Under the pieces are notes generated by a model, which saw nothing but the letters and a program-made list of their open reading frames with translations, had not been told where the DNA came from and searched no databases. From positions 1 to 5,133 of the forward strand of contig DCTD01000016.1 of NCBI GenBank assembly GCA_002335355.1: DNA of 5,133 nucleotides, written 5' to 3'. Within the stretch, counting starts at the first letter, position 1. Every line of letters begins with the position of its first letter. The DNA comes from Patescibacteria group bacterium UBA1449 (GTDB taxonomy: Bacteria > Patescibacteriota > Microgenomatia > UBA1400 > UBA1449). The position numbers were made by a program, and so were the translations under genes. Below are positions 1 through 4,145 of the stretch, one piece after another.

Positions 1-1882
1 TCACAACATTCCCTTTACTTTTACTCATCTTGCCACCATCTTTAATAATTAGTCCGTGAGCATAGAAATTTGGAAATGGTTCCTCAAATTGAAGTAAACT
101 CAAGTCATGAAGCACCAAAGTAATAAACCGTGAGTACATTAAGTGCAGCACAGAGTGTTCTGCTCCACCAGAATATTGAGAAACCGGTAGCCATTTTTTC
201 GTGAGTTCAGGATCAAAGGCATACTGTTCACTCACCTCTGGACGGATAACTCCACCAGCAGTACTAGGATAACGTAGGAAGTACCAGGAACTATCCAAAA
301 AGGTATCTGATACATCAGTCTCACGTTCAGCTTTACCGCCACATACAGGGCATGTAGTAACAACAAACTCTGGAACACGTGCCAACGGCGACTTGCCTGA
401 CCCATCGGGTAAGTAATCTTCAATATCAGGTAACAGCACCGGGAGTTGGTCTTCGGCAACGGGATACCATCCTGCTGTATCCCAGGTATGTTCAGCCAAT
501 CTCGGTTGCAAAGCAGCAGCCTGCGTATCAAACCAGCTTTTACCTTGAGCAGCACATTCAGGGCAGAAAATCATTGGAATCGGTGGTCCCCAGTAACGCT
601 GCCTGGAAATATTCCAGTCCCGAAGTTTATAGGTCGTTTTTGCTTTCCCAATTTCTTTTTCTTCAATCCAGGCTATAACTCTTTCAATATCCTGAGGATA
701 CTGCCACCCATTCCATTCACCAGAGTTAATAATCTTTCCCTCTCCATGATAGCAAGCACTATCATCAGGAGATGATATCACCGGTTTTATGGCCAAATCA
801 TATTTTTTAGCAAACTCAAAGTCACGTTCATCATGAGCTGGAACTCCCATCACCGCCCCTTCCCCATATTCCATTAAAACATAGTCAGCGACCCATATCG
901 GTACAGACTCACCGGTAACAGGGTTAATCACATACGCTCCGGTAAATACACCGGTTTTATCTTTATCAGCCAGTTTACGCTGTTGTTCACTTTTACTTAA
1001 CGCTTTCTTCTGATATCTCACAACACTATCCTGATAATTATTAGGAGTTATTTTTAGCAGAAGTGGGTGTTCCGGTGCTAAAACAAAGAACGTTACACCA
1101 TATAACGTATCTGGGCGTGTGGTAAATACTGTTATCTTTTCTTCCCGATCTTGGACAGGAAAAGCAATTTCTGCCCCCATTGATCTCCCAATCCAATTCC
1201 GCTGGGTATGTAGTACTTTATCTGGCCAGTTTAAGGTATAAGTGTTATCAAGCAAACGCTGGGCATAGTTGGTTATCTTGAAAAACCACTGGTTCATGTT
1301 ACGGCGTTCAATCGGAGTCTTACAACGTTCACAAACTGTTACATCTTCTTGTTTTTCAGTTTGTTCATCTGAAACTGTGGTTTTACATGAGGGGCACCAG
1401 GTAACCGGAGCCGCTTTCTTGTAAGCCAGTCCAGCTTTGAAAAGCTGGATAAAGAGCCATTGAGTCCAGCGGTAGTAGCCAGGTTCCATGGCATCAACGG
1501 TATGATCCCAGTCAAACATATTGCCAATCATTTTTAGTTGCTCAGTGAAGTGAGCTATGTTACTGGCAATCAGTTTTTTTGGATGAACTCCCATCTTAAT
1601 TGCAAAGTTCTCGCTATGGATTCCGCCTGAATCAAACCCGATTGGCTCAAAGACATCGAAACCCTGCATCCGCATAAACCGCCCATGAACGTCAGAACCA
1701 GTAAAGGCATAGACATTACCCACATGCAAACCCTCAGCACTAGGGTAAGGATACATCATTAGGTTATAGTATGGCTTAGGAGCATTTAATAAGTCAGTTT
1801 TATTCAAACCAACTTTTTCCCAAAGTTCTTGCCATTTTTTTTCAATCGTTTGATGATCGTATTTTTCCATTTCCAAAGGCAT
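1..1882 (-). CDS. leuS: Leucyl-tRNA synthetase, N-terminal 627 residues (3' end outside window)
   Basis: Cytoplasmic class Ia enzyme that charges tRNA-Leu with leucine using ATP. Visible in order: Rossmann fold with the HIGH-type signature as HVGN (53-56); GFDSGGIHSENFAIK region (82-96); zinc knuckle CPSC (163-166) and CERC (184-187); CP1 editing domain from about 230 to 415, with TTRPDT (254-259) and GVPAHDERD (346-354, the conserved editing Asp being D351); DWNISRQRYWG (422-432); a second Cys set, CPEC (440-443) and CPVCGG (511-516); ETDVSDTFLDSSWYFLRY (521-538); GGAEHSVLHLMYSRF (572-586); KMSKS (618-622). About 200 residues, the anticodon-binding and C-terminal domains, lie beyond the edge. 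An in-frame TGA three codons upstream makes the ATG at 1882 the longest start; M5 (ATG at 1870) is an alternative. Neither has a clear Shine-Dalgarno sequence. The gene follows a leader-peptide attenuator. Its odd point is Asn for the second His of HIGH. Confidence 0.97.
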   Translation of the reverse strand, partial: MPLEMEKYDHQTIEKKWQELWEKVGLNKTDLLNAPKPYYNLMMYPYPSAEGLHVGNVYAFTGSDVHGRFMRMQGFDVFEPIGFDSGGIHSENFAIKMGVHPKKLIASNIAHFTEQLKMIGNMFDWDHTVDAMEPGYYRWTQWLFIQLFKAGLAYKKAAPVTWCPSCKTTVSDEQTEKQEDVTVCERCKTPIERRNMNQWFFKITNYAQRLLDNTYTLNWPDKVLHTQRNWIGRSMGAEIAFPVQDREEKITVFTTRPDTLYGVTFFVLAPEHPLLLKITPNNYQDSVVRYQKKALSKSEQQRKLADKDKTGVFTGAYVINPVTGESVPIWVADYVLMEYGEGAVMGVPAHDERDFEFAKKYDLAIKPVISSPDDSACYHGEGKIINSGEWNGWQYPQDIERVIAWIEEKEIGKAKTTYKLRDWNISRQRYWGPPIPMIFCPECAAQGKSWFDTQAAALQPRLAEHTWDTAGWYPVAEDQLPVLLPDIEDYLPDGSGKSPLARVPEFVVTTCPVCGGKAERETDVSDTFLDSSWYFLRYPSTAGGVIRPEVSEQYAFDPELTKKWLPVSQYSGGAEHSVLHLMYSRFITLVLHDLSLLQFEEPFPNFYAHGLIIKDGGKMSKSKGNVV

Positions 1883-1924
1883 AAAAAATCATTCATAAAC
1901 GTCATCAAACTAGAGACGAATTAA

Positions 1925-1951
1925 ATGATTTAGTTTATGTTTTTAAATCAT
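1925..1951 (-). repeat. AT-rich inverted repeat between attenuator and leuS start
   Basis: ATGATTTA (1925-1932) and TAAATCAT (1944-1951) form a perfect 8-bp inverted repeat with an 11-nt loop. It follows the T tract of the terminator and sits about 45 nt before the leuS ATG, so it would lie in the leuS 5' UTR of read-through transcripts. It is all A/T except one pair, so it is a weak hairpin. Any role in mRNA stability or translation start is a guess. Confidence 0.4.
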
Positions 1952-1954
1952 AAC

Positions 1955-1979
1955 AAAAAAAACTCCCAAGCGGGAGTTT
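1955..1979 (-). terminator. Rho-independent terminator, attenuator of leuS
   Basis: Read on the minus strand: stem arm AAACTCCC (1979-1972), loop GCTT (1971-1968), stem arm GGGAGTTT (1967-1960), then five more T, giving a run of eight. This is a perfect 8-bp stem with four G-C pairs and a proper U tract, present only in the minus direction. It lies downstream of the leuS promoter and leader peptide but 70 nt before the leuS start codon, the position of an attenuator. It would also stop read-through from the upstream protease/TIG operon. Confidence 0.85.
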
Positions 1980-2005
1980 AACTGTACTAGCTTTCTACCC
2001 GCCAC

Positions 2006-2056
2006 CTATTGAGCGAGGATAAGAAGAAAGCTAGTAACAGTAGTCTTTTTTTTCAT
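2006..2056 (-). CDS. Leader peptide of leuS, 16 residues with a Leu cluster
   Basis: ATG at 2056 opens a 17-codon frame ending at TAG (2008-2006): MKKKTTVTSFLLILAQ. Codons 11-14 are CTT CTT ATC CTC, so three Leu and one Ile lie just before the stop, and the next gene is the leucyl-tRNA synthetase. The frame overlaps the 5' arm of a long leader stem and ends three bases before a GGCGGG element that can compete with the terminator. This matches the plan of known leader peptides such as leuL and pheM of enteric bacteria, though the sequence is not similar to them as far as I recall. There is no Shine-Dalgarno; the ATG lies seven bases after the -10 box, so the mRNA is probably leaderless. The peptide itself probably has no function. 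Main doubt: a frame this short can occur by chance. Confidence 0.65.
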   Translation of the reverse strand: MKKKTTVTSFLLILAQ

Positions 2057-2062
2057 AGGACT

Positions 2063-2091
2063 ATCTTACACAACTTAGAGTAACTTGTCAA
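2063..2091 (-). promoter_or_regulatory. Sigma-70-type promoter of the leuS leader
   Basis: Minus strand: -35 TTGACA (2091-2086, perfect consensus), 17-base spacer, -10 TAAGAT (2068-2063, four of six matches). The base seven positions after the -10 is the A of the leader ATG (2056), so transcription should begin at or within a base or two of that codon. The -35 lies two bases after the stop codon of the upstream TIG-domain gene, so leuS has its own promoter despite the tight packing. Confidence 0.75.
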
Positions 2092-2093
2092 AA

Positions 2094-2822
2094 TTAAAAA
2101 TTAAACTCGATCGGATCAACGTAATAGGGAACAATATTTCCTTTTCCATCTAAAAGCAACACCGACAACAGTGGTAAACCTTGAGTATCAAAGATCATTG
2201 TTTCCCCTGTTGGTAATGGATTAATGTCCACATTGTGATTTTGGGTTAGGACTTGATCATCTCCCGTCCAAATGAGGGCTTTAACCACTACCCCTGCATT
2301 TTCTGCGGTGAGCACGTTGTTACGAATATGAAGTTTGACTTTGGCAGTAGTATCGTAAATAACCATTGGTAAACTTTGGCTGTTTGGATAGCTACCTACT
2401 CGAATATCTGCACTACCTCCTTGAAGCGCTCCTTGGGGAATAATTGCCTGAATTTGAGTATCCTCCCAAGAGGCAATATCATTTTCGCTCACAGTTACTC
2501 CCCCAATTGTCAGTCTCTTATCTACAGGGTTTGTACCAAAGTTTTTACCTTGAAGCCAAGCGATATCTCCTACTTTGCCTACCCAAGGAAAAACTCTACC
2601 AATGGCCGGTGCTTGAGTCGGTAATGGACCTGGTGTAGCTTTTATGTCTGTACTGTTAACTGGTTTTGGCTTTTGGTAGGCCGCATGCGATCTAATTCTA
2701 GTTTGCTGTCCAACTAAATAAGTCCCCACTGGCACTCCTAAGAGAATAGCAATAAACAAGGAAATTGAAATTACTTTCTTAAAAGAAAGCTGGTCAATAG
2801 TTTTTAGAAAATTATTATTCAT
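2094..2822 (-). CDS. Membrane-anchored IPT/TIG-domain protein, 242 residues
   Basis: Predicted envelope protein of unknown function. Numbering from the ATG at 2822: a short positive N-terminus (KK at 15-16), one hydrophobic helix about 17-37, the juxtamembrane run VGQQTRIRSHAA, a Pro-rich linker about 52-74, an IPT/TIG immunoglobulin-like domain about 72-143 (GRVFPWVGKVGDIAWLQGKNFG, then IGGVTVSENDIASWEDTQIQAIIP), and a beta-rich C-terminal region to 242. IPT/TIG domains elsewhere serve adhesion or protein binding outside the cell; here no partner is visible. The N-terminus should face the cytoplasm with everything after the helix outside. The frame extends to a TTG at 2858, adding twelve residues; neither start has a Shine-Dalgarno, and I prefer the ATG. 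It follows the aspartyl protease gene by 83 bp (47 bp from the TTG) on the same strand with no terminator seen between, so co-transcription is likely. Confidence 0.85.
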   Translation of the reverse strand: MNNNFLKTIDQLSFKKVISISLFIAILLGVPVGTYLVGQQTRIRSHAAYQKPKPVNSTDIKATPGPLPTQAPAIGRVFPWVGKVGDIAWLQGKNFGTNPVDKRLTIGGVTVSENDIASWEDTQIQAIIPQGALQGGSADIRVGSYPNSQSLPMVIYDTTAKVKLHIRNNVLTAENAGVVVKALIWTGDDQVLTQNHNVDINPLPTGETMIFDTQGLPLLSVLLLDGKGNIVPYYVDPIEFNF

Positions 2823-2905
2823 GAGTTTTTTAGTCAATATTATCGTTTTTTTAACCAATAATATGATAAGTATGATTAGTTTTCTTTATAATTTCAATAA
2901 TTATT

Positions 2906-3586
2906 TTATTGACGGATTTCTATGCGTTCAGTTTGATGATTAAAGACAATACTATACTGCTCAAAAAAACCCTTTCTCCCTAGCAATGATTTGGTTCCAA
3001 CCGCCTCAGTAAACACTACCGGTATAACTTTATCTTCCTCGTTAATGAGCACCGTCATTTCTCCCTGATAAGCAAAGCTTGTCTTCCCACCAAAGCCTTT
3101 AAACGTTGATCGTTTCATAAAGGCTAAGTCTTTCCCCATCTTCTCAGCCCAATCTCTTGGTAAGGAGGATATAACCGCTCCTGAATCTAGCAAAAACTCC
3201 ATCGAATCATATCCGCTCTTCGTTTTAATGGGCAAACTAACAACAGGTTCAAACACATTTCCTAAGTCCTGCCAGTTAACCATCTTCATGGGAATAACCA
3301 TAACGACATTATTCTGTTCAAGCACCATCTGTTCTTGATTTTGGTTGGTAATAAACAATCCAATCGCAGCAGTAAACAACAGTGGAATACTAAGCAGTAT
3401 AAGAAGTTTTAGAAATCCTGAAGTATGATTTGGTGATCTTGTTTGTCGTATTTGCTGTCCCCCTACCGAAAAGTTGTACGTGACTGGTTGCATTTCATCA
3501 ACTGCACTACTATGTTCTTCGAGAGGTTTAGCTACATTTTGAGAATATGATTGGGCAGAAAATGAGTCCATATGTTTAGAGTACAT
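2906..3586 (-). CDS. Membrane-anchored retropepsin-like aspartyl protease, 226 residues
   Basis: Likely exported peptidase with one membrane anchor. Numbering from the ATG at 3586: hydrophilic N-terminus 1-56, hydrophobic helix about 58-80 (FLKLLILLSIPLLFTAAIGL), then a single-lobe aspartyl protease domain about 115-226. The catalytic motif is LLDSGAVISSLP with D134-S-G136, the flap-like GFGGKT is at 164-169, and the second hydrophobic-hydrophobic-Gly element is LLGRKGFF (201-208). One catalytic Asp per chain means it would act as a dimer, as known for retropepsins. The protease domain should lie outside the membrane. The frame opens earlier at a TTG (3592), but AAAGAG at 3599-3594 is spaced correctly only for the ATG at 3586. 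It heads a probable operon with the TIG-domain gene. Its substrate is unknown; the divergent large surface protein is a possible one by proximity only. Confidence 0.88.
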   Translation of the reverse strand: MYSKHMDSFSAQSYSQNVAKPLEEHSSAVDEMQPVTYNFSVGGQQIRQTRSPNHTSGFLKLLILLSIPLLFTAAIGLFITNQNQEQMVLEQNNVVMVIPMKMVNWQDLGNVFEPVVSLPIKTKSGYDSMEFLLDSGAVISSLPRDWAEKMGKDLAFMKRSTFKGFGGKTSFAYQGEMTVLINEEDKVIPVVFTEAVGTKSLLGRKGFFEQYSIVFNHQTERIEIRQ

Positions 3587-3593
3587 AATCAAG

Positions 3594-3599
3594 CTCTTT
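3594..3599 (-). promoter_or_regulatory. Shine-Dalgarno-like site of the aspartyl protease gene
   Basis: AAAGAG on the minus strand ends seven bases before the ATG at 3586 and only one base before the in-frame TTG at 3592. It therefore supports the ATG as the start. It is the only convincing ribosome binding site next to a start codon in this window. Confidence 0.5.
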
Positions 3600-3852
3600 G
3601 GTGCAAGTCACACCACATATTTGTACTCGATTTTTTTATGACCATATACTTAGATAAACGCACTGCTTCTTAACGCTTCTTTATATCTATTTTTATTTTT
3701 TTCTATACTTTTTTGTATCATTTATAAATTTTTCTTTTCCAAGTAATGTTGTTCCACTATGATGTTTATTACTATCTACTTTTATACTTTGTATTTATTT
3801 AACACTATTACCTCTTATCATTTAAGCACCAGAATTCTCTCTGTTTTCCCTC
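3600..3852. other. AT-rich intergenic region between divergent genes, no gene seen
   Basis: About 250 bp, strongly T-rich on the plus strand, separating the minus-strand protease operon from the plus-strand surface-protein operon. I found no coding frame worth calling, no RNA gene, and no G+C-rich hairpin. The promoter of the protease operon should lie here, but several A/T-rich hexamers could serve as the -10 and none has a good -35, so I do not place it. Confidence 0.6.
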
Positions 3853-3882
3853 TTGACACAATTTTAAAAAATTTATTATAGT
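3853..3882 (+). promoter_or_regulatory. Sigma-70-type promoter of the small-protein/surface-protein operon
   Basis: -35 TTGACA (3853-3858, perfect consensus) with -10 TATAGT (3877-3882) after an 18-base spacer, or TTATAG (3876-3881) after 17. The A/T-rich spacer and upstream tract are favourable. Transcription should start near 3889, giving an 80-nt untranslated leader before the ATG at 3969. Confidence 0.75.
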
Positions 3883-3901
3883 AGTAATTGAAGTAATTTA
3901 C

Positions 3902-3921
3902 GGAGATAATCAGGAGATAAT
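3902..3921 (+). repeat. Tandem direct repeat GGAGATAAT in the leader
   Basis: GGAGATAAT occurs at 3902-3910 and again, exact, at 3913-3921, a period of 11 bases, about one helical turn. It lies just downstream of the predicted transcription start. It could be a double operator site on one DNA face or an RNA-binding site. Both copies contain GGAG, but no start codon follows at ribosome-binding distance. Confidence 0.55.
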
Positions 3922-3934
3922 AATCGTATTATTA
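3918..3934 (+). repeat. AT-rich inverted repeat in the leader
   Basis: TAATAAT (3918-3924) and ATTATTA (3928-3934) form a perfect 7-bp inverted repeat around CGT. It overlaps the end of the second GGAGATAAT copy. As RNA the hairpin is weak; as DNA it could be an operator half-site pair. Confidence 0.4.
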
Positions 3935-3943
3935 GAGACAGCT

Positions 3944-3967
3944 CGCATGCGGTTATTCCGCGGAATA
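3944..3967 (+). repeat. Two adjacent palindromes abutting a start codon
   Basis: CGCATGCG (3944-3951) and TATTCCGCGGAATA (3954-3967) are both perfect palindromes; the second ends one base before the ATG at 3969. As RNA, GCGG (3949-3952) can instead pair with CCGC (3958-3961) around a five-base loop, placing a small hairpin directly before the start codon. A dimeric repressor site or a translation-control hairpin are both possible; neither is shown. Confidence 0.5.
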
Positions 3968-3968
3968 C

Positions 3969-4142
3969 ATGAAAAAAGTAGCCACTGTTCACTCCCACAC
4001 ACAGCGCAATCAACCATGGATTAGCTCACTATCCTCTGAATGGAATGAAGCCATTTCCTCGATCACACCAACTCGCATTCAAGAAGTTGTTGCTTCACTT
4101 TCAGTGTTTACCTTAGTTTGGATCCTCTTCTACCTTGTTTAA
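3969..4142 (+). CDS. Small tail-anchored membrane protein, 57 residues, unknown function
   Basis: Not recognised. The frame runs from ATG at 3969 to TAA at 4140-4142. Residues 1-39 are polar and begin MKKVATVHSHTQRNQPW; residues about 40-57 (VVASLSVFTLVWILFYLV) form one hydrophobic helix ending at the stop codon, so the protein looks tail-anchored with its N-terminus in the cytoplasm. A strong promoter and repeat-rich leader precede it; a TAG at 3933 and no earlier start support this ATG. Only a weak CGGA lies before it. The next gene begins three bases after the stop, in the same frame, so the two are certainly co-transcribed if real and probably translationally coupled. It could be a partner of the large protein, or simply a translated leader for it. 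Confidence 0.65.
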   Translation: MKKVATVHSHTQRNQPWISSLSSEWNEAISSITPTRIQEVVASLSVFTLVWILFYLV

Positions 4143-4145
4143 GTT

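Larger units (their letters stand above)
1955..2056 (-). promoter_or_regulatory. Candidate ribosome-mediated leucine attenuator in the leuS leader
   Basis: Four RNA segments can be laid out on the minus strand. Region 1 (2041-2025, inside the leader peptide codons) pairs with region 2 (1996-1981) as a 16-bp stem with one bulged base. The 28-nt loop of that stem holds the last Leu codons, the TAG stop and a GGCGGG element (2003-1998). GGCGGG is complementary, with one G-U pair, to CCCGCT (1974-1969), which covers the 5' arm and loop of the terminator. Terminator and GGCGGG pairing are therefore mutually exclusive. By the known logic of amino-acid attenuators, a ribosome at the TAG would cover GGCGGG and favour termination, and a ribosome stalled at the CTT codons would leave it free and favour read-through into leuS. 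Pairings are read by eye; energies were not computed. Confidence 0.65.

Noticed and set aside
778..959. Repeated CACCGGTTTTA at about 779 and 950 within leuS
   Set aside because: Only two copies, both explained by codons for K-T/P-V or K-T-G in the LeuRS frame; likely coincidence.
232..1527. Several 60-110-residue frames on both strands inside leuS
   Set aside because: They overlap a continuous, fully recognisable LeuRS frame and have no domain-like features of their own.
1969..2008. T-box riboswitch upstream of leuS, suggested by AGGTGGCGGGT near a terminator
   Set aside because: The match to the T-box core AGGGTGGNACCGCG is poor, there is no large Stem I with a specifier loop, and the promoter leaves only about 50 nt before this element. 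The same bases are better explained by the leader-peptide layout.
1981..2053. Plus-strand terminator: 16-bp stem followed by eight T at 2046-2053
   Set aside because: No plus-strand gene ends here, the loop is about 28 nt, and three bases separate stem and T run. On the minus strand the T run is the Lys codons of the leader peptide, which explains it.
2376..2638. Plus-strand frames of 60-80 residues inside the TIG-domain gene
   Set aside because: They are antisense to a well-supported coding frame and show no promoter, ribosome binding site or motif.
3650..3721. A 23-codon minus-strand frame (ATG at 3721) in the intergenic region
   Set aside because: It is Lys/Asn/Ile-rich as expected by chance in AT-rich DNA, has no ribosome binding site and no recognisable motif.
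3947..4022. Alternative short plus-strand frame from ATG at 3947
   Set aside because: It reads only 24 codons or so in another phase and stops inside the small membrane protein; nothing supports it over the ATG at 3969.
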